This document shows positions 41,008 through 47,628 of a DNA stretch of 47,628 nt, piece by piece. The notes under the pieces were generated by a model. The model saw nothing but the letters and a program-made list of their open reading frames with translations, made no database searches and was not told the DNA's origin. A program made the position numbers and the translations under genes. This stretch comes from Parablautia muri (lineage in GTDB: Bacteria > Bacillota > Clostridia > Lachnospirales > Lachnospiraceae): assembly GCF_009917485.1 (NCBI RefSeq), contig NZ_QZDT01000031.1:1-47628 (forward strand), in the 5' to 3' direction. The stretch's first letter is position 1. Each line of letters opens with the position of its first letter.

Positions 41008-42903
41008 CTACTCTTTCATCTCCACATCCGCATCCAGCATCTTATAGTGCTTCAGCGCATCCATGATGAATTCTTCCTTATCTTTCGGGCAGATCGGAAC
41101 CCTCGCGTCCGTTTTCTTTGACACATTGTAGTTCTTCCCCAAATCCAGCCCATATTTTCTCTTCACCTGGGCAATATATAAAGAAGAAACCTTTGCACCG
41201 AACTTCTCTAAAACATATTTGCGGATCTGTACATATGTCGCTTTTGCCTCCGATGCCGTCAGCTCCATATCCCCGCAATCCAGAGTGAACATTACCTGAT
41301 CGTCCGGTGCTTTATCCTCTGTCACCTCTTCCTCCCCATAAAACACAGGGAACCGGAAAGCAATGCTTTTTATAATCTTCCCATCCGGATGCTCCGGGTA
41401 GACATCAATTCTCTCAATAAAGAGCCGGTACATCTTCCGCCGCTCCTCACAGGACATATGCCCGTATAACTTTCCCATGTGTCCCAGAAGCCCCGCAATC
41501 CTGTCCGCCGTCTGGATGCCCTGCTTTACCGCAGAGAGTTTTTTCATCTTCCCTTCCATTTCATCCTCTGCCTTCTCAATGCGGTCATACACCCGGTCAA
41601 TCTCTCCCTGGATCTTTTCATAATCTCTATCATAATCATCATCCAGAAAATCCAGATTATCCAGGTCTTCTCCCAGTTTTCTCTTTTTCATCTCCTCTGA
41701 CCGTATCGTCTTCCTCAGTTTTTTCAGTTTTGCCTCCAGCCTGTCCGCCGCATCCGTATTTCCCAGATGGTGCAGCACTCTCTCCCGAAATACGGGAATC
41801 ATCGTCAAGCCGCTCACTATCTCAAAAACTGCGCCGTCTACTTTCTCCTGATTATAGGTATGGTTAAAATCACATACCCGGCCATTGCATTTCCTGTTAT
41901 TGTTACAGCCATAATAGTAAAGAGTTTTGTAATATCCGCCATGATTATGGTTGATGCTCTTATTCTTCTTTGCGATCATCCCGCTGCCGCACTTCGGGCA
42001 CTTGACCAGCCCTGACAAAAGACTGATCCTCTCCGGGTCTTCTGCTTTTTTGCTTCGCCCCTTATGCTTCTCCCTCTTCATCCTCACCAAATCCCACTGC
42101 TTTGGCGTGACAAGCGGCTCATGATTCCCGTCCACGGCAATCATGTCCTTTTTCTTCCGGTTCCCTGCTTTGTCATTGATTCGGCGGTTATAAAGAATTT
42201 TACCGCAATAGACCGGATTATCCAAAATCGTCTTTACCATGTCAAAAGTGAATGGCCGCTGCTCATTTCTGACAGTTTTCTTATAACCATGCCCATTCAG
42301 GTAATTGACCACCGAATTGACCATCATACCATCCTGTACATAAAGATTGTATATCAGCTTTACAATCTCCGCCTCACCCGGCTCAATGACCAGCTTCTTA
42401 TTGATGTTCCTATACCCGTATGGAATCGGACCGCCCGGCCATCCGCCTTCGCCCAGCTTCTGCATCTTTCCCGAAAGAAACTGCACTGTGATATTTTCCT
42501 TCTCAATCTCCGCCACACCCGACAGAATTGCCATGGTAAGCCGCCCTCCCTGCGTGGAACTGTCAATGGCATCCTCCACGCATACCAGGTCAACCCCGTA
42601 ATCCGTGAGCAGCTGCATGGATTTCAGCACATCCGCCGCATTCCTTCCAAACCTTGACAGCTTGAACACCAGGACAAAAGAAATCCCGTCTTCCTCACTT
42701 ACAATGTCATCCAGCATCTGCTGGAATGCAGGCCTGCCCTTGATGCTCTTACTGGATTTCCCCGCATCGCAGTATTCCCCGGCTATTTCCAGTTCCCTGC
42801 AGGCCGCATACCCCCTCAGTTTTTCCGCCTGTGCCTCCAGGCTGTACCCCTCAATCTGAGCAGCCGTGGAAACCCTTGTGTAAAGATAACATTTCTTCTT
42901 CAT
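41008..42903 (-). CDS. Second large serine recombinase
   Basis: A 631-residue recombinase of the same architecture: catalytic Ser 12 in YTRVSTAAQIEGYSLEAQ, recombinase domain, zinc ribbon (CPKCGSGMIAKKN...YYGCNNNRKCNGRVC), coiled coil, and an extra C-terminal segment of about 90 residues not present in the first one. It is clearly a distant paralogue of the first (same overall layout, different sequence). The start at 42903 (MKKKCYLY) is preferred to 43035, as it places the catalytic serine at the usual distance; its ribosome site is weak. Pairs of serine recombinases often act together on one element. Confidence 0.9.
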   Translation of the reverse strand: MKKKCYLYTRVSTAAQIEGYSLEAQAEKLRGYAACRELEIAGEYCDAGKSSKSIKGRPAFQQMLDDIVSEEDGISFVLVFKLSRFGRNAADVLKSMQLLTDYGVDLVCVEDAIDSSTQGGRLTMAILSGVAEIEKENITVQFLSGKMQKLGEGGWPGGPIPYGYRNINKKLVIEPGEAEIVKLIYNLYVQDGMMVNSVVNYLNGHGYKKTVRNEQRPFTFDMVKTILDNPVYCGKILYNRRINDKAGNRKKKDMIAVDGNHEPLVTPKQWDLVRMKREKHKGRSKKAEDPERISLLSGLVKCPKCGSGMIAKKNKSINHNHGGYYKTLYYYGCNNNRKCNGRVCDFNHTYNQEKVDGAVFEIVSGLTMIPVFRERVLHHLGNTDAADRLEAKLKKLRKTIRSEEMKKRKLGEDLDNLDFLDDDYDRDYEKIQGEIDRVYDRIEKAEDEMEGKMKKLSAVKQGIQTADRIAGLLGHMGKLYGHMSCEERRKMYRLFIERIDVYPEHPDGKIIKSIAFRFPVFYGEEEVTEDKAPDDQVMFTLDCGDMELTASEAKATYVQIRKYVLEKFGAKVSSLYIAQVKRKYGLDLGKNYNVSKKTDARVPICPKDKEEFIMDALKHYKMLDADVEMKE

Positions 42904-43100
42904 TTTCGGTTGCTCACTTTCTGTTCGTCTATCTGTTACAAGAACTACTATATCGGAAAATTTTTCTTTTGTCAGCGCCCCAAAATAACTTTTTTCAGCA
43001 ACTGCCTGAAAACTCCGGCAGAGACAGAAACACATCCCTTTTTTGCATGCTGTGACATAGAAAATATGCCGATTATCTCAAATATAACCGGCAGCTTTCA

Positions 43101-43274
43101 TCATTGTTCCCTATTCTCTTTTTCCTCTGACTCCCCGGCTTCCATTTCCGCCAACACCTCCCGCCCATATTTTTCTATCATGCGGGCTAAAAATTCCGCA
43201 CAACGCTCCATCTTCAACATCACACTTCGATCGGGTGATTCAGCATTCGGTTTTATACACTTCTGTTCATTCAT
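43101..43274 (-). CDS. 57-residue acidic protein of unknown function
   Basis: ATG at 43274 with GGGGGAT 7 nt upstream. The product (MNEQKCIKPNAESPDRS... REVLAEMEAGESEEKENREQ) is helical in outlook with a strongly acidic end. Its ATGA overlap with the stop of the upstream small gene means the two are translated together. I do not recognise the family. It could be a recombination directionality factor or an antitoxin for the divergent MazF-like gene. Both are guesses from position. Confidence 0.55.
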   Translation of the reverse strand: MNEQKCIKPNAESPDRSVMLKMERCAEFLARMIEKYGREVLAEMEAGESEEKENREQ

Positions 43275-43384
43275 CCAAATATCCCCCAGTTTTCTTTCTG
43301 GAGGTCTATGTACCTTGGAGCTGGTTTTTCCGATTTCTTATATAGCTTTTTCAAAAACTTAATTCTTTCTAATTCTTCTGACAT
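43271..43384 (-). CDS. 37-residue basic protein of unknown function
   Basis: The product begins MSEELERIKFLKKLYKKSEK and is rich in Lys. A start at 43384 is chosen since the upstream part (to 43465) looks non-coding; the ribosome site is weak. Its stop overlaps the next ORF by ATGA. It reads away from the MazF-like gene over a short shared promoter region. Function unknown. The pair of tiny ORFs before the serine recombinases forms a compact control module. Confidence 0.4.
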   Translation of the reverse strand: MSEELERIKFLKKLYKKSEKPAPRYIDLQKENWGIFG

Positions 43385-43400
43385 ATCTCGACAGAAACAC

Positions 43401-43429
43401 TTGCTATTTTCGCATCCGCTTTTTATAAT
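43401..43429 (+). promoter_or_regulatory. Promoter of the MazF-like gene
   Basis: TTGCTA (43401-43406) and perfect TATAAT (43424-43429) with a 17-bp spacer lie 34 bp before the start. The same short region must contain the opposite promoter of the two tiny ORFs. Confidence 0.75.
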
Positions 43430-43463
43430 GAAAAAAGATACCATGAAACAAAGGGGGAATTGC

Positions 43464-44210
43464 ATGAGAGTTGATTATAGAAAACTTGGGCAGATTGCCT
43501 TAAATCCAGCCTATCGAAACCAGCCGGCAAAGGACACAAGTGATGTTCTCGCCAATTATCTGTATCTGATGTCAAACCTTAATGCAGATGTAGATGCCTG
43601 GTCTGCCTCTGAAATGGCAATGATCACAAACAGCTTAAACAGATGGCAGGACAAAAAGACACATGTGTACAGCCAGAATGTTTCTGTCGGAGATATCCTG
43701 ATGGTCGATTTCGGATTACGCTATGCTCCGGAACTGTCATACGGCCATCCGGCTCTTGTCTTGGAAACCTGGAATAATCTCATGTTTGTCATCCCTGCTA
43801 CAAGTTCATCCTCCAAACTGGCGCAATCATATCACCCAACAGATAATCCGAGTGGAAAATGGTATTACCGGAAAGTTGGCGCTTCAGACGGTTTCGCCCA
43901 TGACTGTGTGCTCATAATCAATAACGCAAAAACCATATCCAAAACTTCCATCCTCTCACCTATGGGAAAACTGACCTGCAACCTGCAGGACGAAACACAA
44001 CTGTTCCGTGAAGTAAAAAACACCCTTTTGGAACATCTGTTTCATAGAGAATGGGCAGCAAACCAAAATCTTATTCATGCATATGATAAATTACAAACCG
44101 ATTTTAATACCTTGAAAAATGCCAAAGACGCAGCGGAAGCTAAAATTCATGAGTTAGAACAGCAGATAAAAAATTTACAGCCAAAATCCATTGACAATCA
44201 ATCGAAATAA
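43464..44210 (+). CDS. PemK/MazF-like toxin with N-terminal extension and C-terminal coiled coil
   Basis: A 248-residue protein. An N-terminal helical extension (1-65) is followed by a MazF/PemK-like core: VSVGDILMVDFGLRYAPELSYGHPALVLE (about 71-99) and MFVIPATSSSSKLAQSYHP. A C-terminal coiled coil (about 200-240; LIHAYDKLQTDFNTLKN...IHELEQQIKNL) ends it. MazF proteins cut mRNA. The start at 43464 is set by AAGGGGGAA upstream. The normal cognate MazE is not adjacent on the same strand; the divergent tiny ORFs may supply it. The protein is about twice the usual MazF length, so a different role inside the prophage is possible. Confidence 0.75.
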   Translation: MRVDYRKLGQIALNPAYRNQPAKDTSDVLANYLYLMSNLNADVDAWSASEMAMITNSLNRWQDKKTHVYSQNVSVGDILMVDFGLRYAPELSYGHPALVLETWNNLMFVIPATSSSSKLAQSYHPTDNPSGKWYYRKVGASDGFAHDCVLIINNAKTISKTSILSPMGKLTCNLQDETQLFREVKNTLLEHLFHREWAANQNLIHAYDKLQTDFNTLKNAKDAAEAKIHELEQQIKNLQPKSIDNQSK

Positions 44211-44287
44211 TTGTAGAATTTATTTAACAGAAAATGATTAAAATATTACGTCTGAGGACATAATATAGATTGTACGCCGAAGGGCAC

Positions 44288-44316
44288 GGGCACCTATTAT
44301 GGTGTCCTTTTTTTTT
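44288..44316 (+). terminator. Rho-independent terminator of the MazF-like gene
   Basis: GGGCACC (44288-44294), TATTAT loop, GGTGTCC (44301-44307, one G-U) and nine T. It is a strong terminator 78 bp after the stop. Confidence 0.9.
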
Positions 44317-44392
44317 AGATTTTACAGTAAAAATGACGGCACAGCACGCCCAAACCAGATGCGCCATGCCGCCCCATATTCCCCCTATGCTC

Positions 44393-45796
44393 TTACACCC
44401 GCTCGCAGAATGACAATGCAATCCATCCAGCTCCGGATTTCAGCCTGCCCCAGCCCATCTCCGAGCCTTTGCCCTGCCTGACTTCCACCACGGTAAATAC
44501 TCCAACCCCGGTATGCCGCCCTGTCTTCCCCGTGTTAGTCCCTGCACCTTTTCTGATATTCAGATCCGGAATGCTCACCTTCACCAGAAACGGACAATCT
44601 CCATTTGCCATCCCACCGCCATCTGCCACAGAAACTGCATCCTTCACATCCCATTTCGTTAATTCCCATCGCTCAATAATGGTGCACAGCTTCTCCACAT
44701 AATCCGGGCTTGTGGCATATCCGCCATCCTTGATGATCTGCACCGCTTTTTGGTAATCCGTACATCCCTTCAGCCCCTCATACCGCAGCTTCTTCCCATC
44801 CACAGCACCCAGCAAATATGCCGAATGGTCCGCAATGGAATCTTCCACACACGAATACTTTCTAAAGTCGGCCGTCACCGTCACATACTTCCCATCCACA
44901 TATTCCTGTTTCTGTTTCCCATAAACAGAAACACCATCCCAGGCAGAACCACCCCATGTATTCCCTGACAGGTTCTTCTTCATCCCGAATACATTGTTGG
45001 CATTCTGCGCCAGTTCTGATTTTCCGTATCCGGATTCCAAAATAAACTGCGCCAAAGATACAGATGCCAGAATACCGCCTTCCCTCTGGTCTACCGAAAA
45101 CAAAGTACCCACCTTTGCAATCACATCTGCGTCAGATAGATTTTTCAGTTCCGCCGTCTGCATCCTTTTACTATCGGCATCACTGGCAGAACTGCTTTCA
45201 GCCACAGAGCCACCCAGAGCCGCCTTCACATTCTTCCGGAACCCATCCATCGAGTAGGGCAATCCCAGCTGCCTCCACAAATGCTCCGAATCCCCATGAT
45301 TGGATGCAATTCCTCTCTTATGTCCTTCTGCGTGGGAAACAATCACGCCGTCTGCAAGCGGATCAAGCCCGAACTTCCCACACAGCATAGCAAACAGTTC
45401 CACCGCCGCATCATAAGACCTTTTGGCACAAGCCCTCGCCTCTTCCAGCTTTCCGTCAGCCACCTTGAATGTTGCTCCACCTGTATATGTAGTACAAGCC
45501 GACTCACACATCTCCACTCCGATATGCGTATCATTCCCGCTCCCATTTTTTCCTGAACCGCAATGCCATCCCCGATGGTTCCACGGCAAGGTCTGGTAAA
45601 TCGTACCGTCCAGTGCGTCAATGAACCCATGCACGCAGGCTCTTGTATAATCCACCCTGTTCCATGAATTGATAAAGGCTGACGCCCTCGGCTGGGGACA
45701 CCCCACCGAATGTAACATCAGCCCTTTTACCGCAATCTTTTTCCCCACCGTATAGCAAGGATTCTTCGTCATGATACTCTCAACCAGCTTCATCAA
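44393..45796 (-). CDS. Prophage endolysin: N-acetylmuramoyl-L-alanine amidase with glucosaminidase and SH3-like domains
   Basis: A 467-residue lysin. The amidase domain (about 20-190) has HSVG, HRGWHCG, HIGVEMCES and the zinc-type VSHAEGHKRGIASNHGDSEHLW. The glucosaminidase-like domain (about 235-375) has LASVSLAQFILESGYGKSELAQ and NNVFGMKKNL. A C-terminal SH3-type wall-binding domain has LNIRKGAGTNTGKTGRHT. It cleaves peptidoglycan for phage release. The start overlaps the end of the holin gene by 4 bp, so the two are cotranslated. Two catalytic domains of different specificity in one lysin are common in phages of Clostridia. Confidence 0.92.
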   Translation of the reverse strand: MMKLVESIMTKNPCYTVGKKIAVKGLMLHSVGCPQPRASAFINSWNRVDYTRACVHGFIDALDGTIYQTLPWNHRGWHCGSGKNGSGNDTHIGVEMCESACTTYTGGATFKVADGKLEEARACAKRSYDAAVELFAMLCGKFGLDPLADGVIVSHAEGHKRGIASNHGDSEHLWRQLGLPYSMDGFRKNVKAALGGSVAESSSASDADSKRMQTAELKNLSDADVIAKVGTLFSVDQREGGILASVSLAQFILESGYGKSELAQNANNVFGMKKNLSGNTWGGSAWDGVSVYGKQKQEYVDGKYVTVTADFRKYSCVEDSIADHSAYLLGAVDGKKLRYEGLKGCTDYQKAVQIIKDGGYATSPDYVEKLCTIIERWELTKWDVKDAVSVADGGGMANGDCPFLVKVSIPDLNIRKGAGTNTGKTGRHTGVGVFTVVEVRQGKGSEMGWGRLKSGAGWIALSFCERV

Positions 45797-46221
45797 GCAT
45801 CACCATCCTCTCCGGCATCATCATCCGACCTGTCATGTAGCTGCTCCAGCACCTTCTTCATCTTCTCCGGCACCGGCAGCCCCAGATGAGCCGCATTCTC
45901 CAAAAGGCTCACACCTTCATTGGAAATGTAAAAGAAAACCACCGCCGTCCGGAGCACGCTCCCCGTTCCGATCACATTCACATCAAGGATATTCGCAATC
46001 CCCATAAGCAGGAAAATAAGTATCTTCTTCGCAATCCCCTTAAACCCAACCTCAGAATTCAGTTTTCTATCGGCGATCCCGCACATCACGCCCGTAATGT
46101 AATCAATCACCACGAACGCCACCAGGGCATAAAGCAATCCGTCACACCCGCCCAGAAAATACCCAAGCCATCCGCCTACTGCCGCAAAAACCATCTGCAC
46201 CACATTCCAAAATTCTTTCAT
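45793..46221 (-). CDS. Phage holin
   Basis: A 142-residue membrane protein with four helices (WNVVQMVFAAVGGWLGYFLGG, LLYALVAFVVIDYITGVMCGI, KKILIFLLMGIANILDVNVIG, VLRTAVVFFYISNEGVSLLENA) and a charged end, as in the holin family of phage phi LC3/Cp-1-type Firmicute phages. The start at 46221 (MKEFW) follows AAGGATT; an upstream ATG at 46284 is less likely. Holins open the membrane for the endolysin. The overlap with the endolysin gene fits a lysis cassette. Confidence 0.9.
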   Translation of the reverse strand: MKEFWNVVQMVFAAVGGWLGYFLGGCDGLLYALVAFVVIDYITGVMCGIADRKLNSEVGFKGIAKKILIFLLMGIANILDVNVIGTGSVLRTAVVFFYISNEGVSLLENAAHLGLPVPEKMKKVLEQLHDRSDDDAGEDGDA

Positions 46222-46311
46222 AATCCTTATCCTCACTTTCTTAAAAATTTGCATATTAAAAGGAGCCCTGGCCAAAGCCCCCAAGCTGCCAAAGCAAAGA
46301 CCAACAATCCC

Positions 46312-47541
46312 TTACTCTGAAACCTCTCCCTCTTCCGTCAGCTCATAAGTGATCTTCATCGTCTTATCCGTATTCTTCACCACCGCCGTACTCAGGTTGT
46401 TGATGCTCGCCAGATACGGCGTAACAAGGTAAGCCAGCCGATAATCCGAACCGTAATTCCCGCCCCAGAAGAACACGAATTCCTTATACTGGAACAGCGG
46501 CGTGGCAATATAATTGAACTTGTAATTGCCTGCGGTCTGCGCCACGGTATCATCCGGCTTCACCATATAGTCATAGGCAATAATCAGGTCATTCACCATC
46601 GCAAGATAATTCGTACAGGTACCAGTGCTACTTCCCAGCGGTCTGTTCATCGAAGTAAACCCCAACGGAATCAATGTTACATCCGCTACATTATTCAAGT
46701 TTATCTTGTAAATCCCTTCATCATTGTAAGCCTCGATATACAGATACCCGTTTCTGATAACGCCCCTTATCGACCTCTGCACATAAGTATCCACCTTGAA
46801 CGAGCCTACCGTCTTCATCTGCACATTGGAAAGCGTCCACACGCCCTCCATCATGCTGTAATCGCTCTTCTTAATCTTGATCCAGTACACCATCGCATTC
46901 CCGGAAGAATTCGCCTGATTAGAAAAGCCGTACCAATAGCCGTCATGGCCGTCAAGAAAATCCCCATATGGCGTATAACTCCCCAGAAAATGGAACGTAT
47001 TGCAATAGATGACCTCTTCCTCAAGCAATGTGGCCGTTGTGTCATCCAGCCTCTCATTCAACCCGATTGTAAACACTGGCAATCTCTTTTTCTTTAAAAT
47101 CACCGACTGGTCCTGATAGGTCAGGCTGTACATCAGGCCATGCTCAAAATCCACCTCCACCACACTGTACAGCTCCGCCAGCTCATCCTCACTCTGGCTT
47201 TCAAGCCTCGTTTCCATCAGCTGCAAAAAAGCCGTATTAGACGCTTCCCCGCTCCCGTATGCATTCTTTCCTCCCTTTGCGCTCGTCAATGCCACTGCCG
47301 CGATCGTGCCGTTCCCCTGGCTCGGCGTGAACTCCCAGACAAACCTGTACCCGTTATCCAAAGCCTTGCTCTCCGTCAGGTTCAGGCTCCCCCTCGCCAC
47401 ATTCGCCGTTGCATTCACATCATTGCTCGCATAAGCCACAGGCAGCCTGTCTGTTGACGGGTAAATATTATCTGCATCCTCCGTCAGCGCATCCGAATAA
47501 AGCAGGATGCCTCCTATCATGTTCGGGCATATCGGCAGCAT
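46312..47541 (-). CDS. Phage tail or receptor-binding-type protein, with probable 5' frameshift
   Basis: A 409-residue protein with a likely repeated beta structure (IYPSTDRLPVAYASNDVNATA... TFHFLGSYTPYGDFLDGHDG... MKITYELTEEGEVSE), placed just upstream of the lysis cassette where tail and baseplate genes sit. A better start lies at 47618 (MSRFVTADKIESVTAHEVIN, ribosome site AGGA), but its frame differs by one base from the main frame near 47545. A one-base loss around ACAGCGAG would restore a single ORF reading through into EMLPICPN. The next gene upstream is outside the window. Exact function not recognised. Confidence 0.7.
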   Translation of the reverse strand: MLPICPNMIGGILLYSDALTEDADNIYPSTDRLPVAYASNDVNATANVARGSLNLTESKALDNGYRFVWEFTPSQGNGTIAAVALTSAKGGKNAYGSGEASNTAFLQLMETRLESQSEDELAELYSVVEVDFEHGLMYSLTYQDQSVILKKKRLPVFTIGLNERLDDTTATLLEEEVIYCNTFHFLGSYTPYGDFLDGHDGYWYGFSNQANSSGNAMVYWIKIKKSDYSMMEGVWTLSNVQMKTVGSFKVDTYVQRSIRGVIRNGYLYIEAYNDEGIYKINLNNVADVTLIPLGFTSMNRPLGSSTGTCTNYLAMVNDLIIAYDYMVKPDDTVAQTAGNYKFNYIATPLFQYKEFVFFWGGNYGSDYRLAYLVTPYLASINNLSTAVVKNTDKTMKITYELTEEGEVSE

Positions 47542-47628
47542 CTCGCTGTTCCATTGCTGTTAATAACTTCATGAGCTGTCACAGATTCAATCTTATCCGC
47601 TGTCACAAATCTGCTCATTTTCCTGTCA

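Noticed and set aside
1-47628. CRISPR arrays, tRNA and rRNA genes
   Set aside because: No regularly spaced direct repeats of CRISPR type, and no tRNA or rRNA sequences recognised by eye; a dedicated scan (tRNAscan-SE, CRISPR finder) would be decisive.

Overview
The window looks like a chromosome segment of a gut Firmicute of the Lachnospiraceae/Clostridia type. The reasons are strong GGAGG-type ribosome binding sites almost everywhere, low to moderate GC, large serine recombinases, an M60/dockerin mucinase-like protein, Gram-positive surface architectures and Firmicute-type toxin-antitoxin loci. The species cannot be named from the sequence. Almost everything is on the minus strand. No tRNA, rRNA or CRISPR array was seen.

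Layout. (1) 1-5.8 kb, AT-rich accessory DNA: a broken sigma-70-like gene, a cytidylate-kinase-like gene, and a MarR-MATE efflux locus with three copies of one palindromic operator and a 15-codon leader ORF. Then come a type III toxin-antitoxin locus (ToxN-like toxin with a structured RNA antitoxin) and a type II Phd/RelE pair. (2) 5.8-7 kb: a plus-strand LysM-type gene broken by two frameshifts; the base composition changes sharply here. (3) 7-16.4 kb: a surface glycan/mucin block. It holds a very large secreted M60 metallopeptidase with an internal dockerin, a membrane-anchored protein with a cohesin-like domain directly downstream, and a family 3 glycosidase upstream. (4) 16.5-31.8 kb: chromosome-like genes: a macrodomain hydrolase, a K+ channel, MscS, a TauE-like exporter, a P-loop kinase, a divergent MATE/LysR pair, and a response regulator-kinase-ABC transporter operon with duplicated intergenic hairpin elements. 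(5) 31.8-39.2 kb: a defence-island-like block. It contains a serine recombinase relic, an AlbA_2/ATP-binding protein, a nuclease-like fragment, a complete type III restriction-modification pair (Mod, Res) and a decayed UvrD-helicase/RecB-nuclease gene upstream of Mod. (6) 39.3-47.6 kb: the end of a prophage: two tandem large serine recombinases, two tiny overlapping ORFs, a divergent MazF/PemK-like toxin, an endolysin, a holin and a tail-type gene that runs to the window edge.

How the parts fit. The M60 protein and the cohesin-like anchor look like a two-gene surface display unit. RR, HK, ATPase and permease form one operon, probably for peptide or antibiotic sensing and export. The helicase remnant, Mod and Res were probably one operon. 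The prophage integration module abuts the truncated helicase gene, so the prophage most likely inserted into it. The strongest candidates for follow-up are the type III toxin-antitoxin locus with its 11-bp-periodic promoter boxes, the MarR/MATE leader peptide, the dockerin/cohesin mucinase pair, and the restriction-modification/helicase-nuclease operon.
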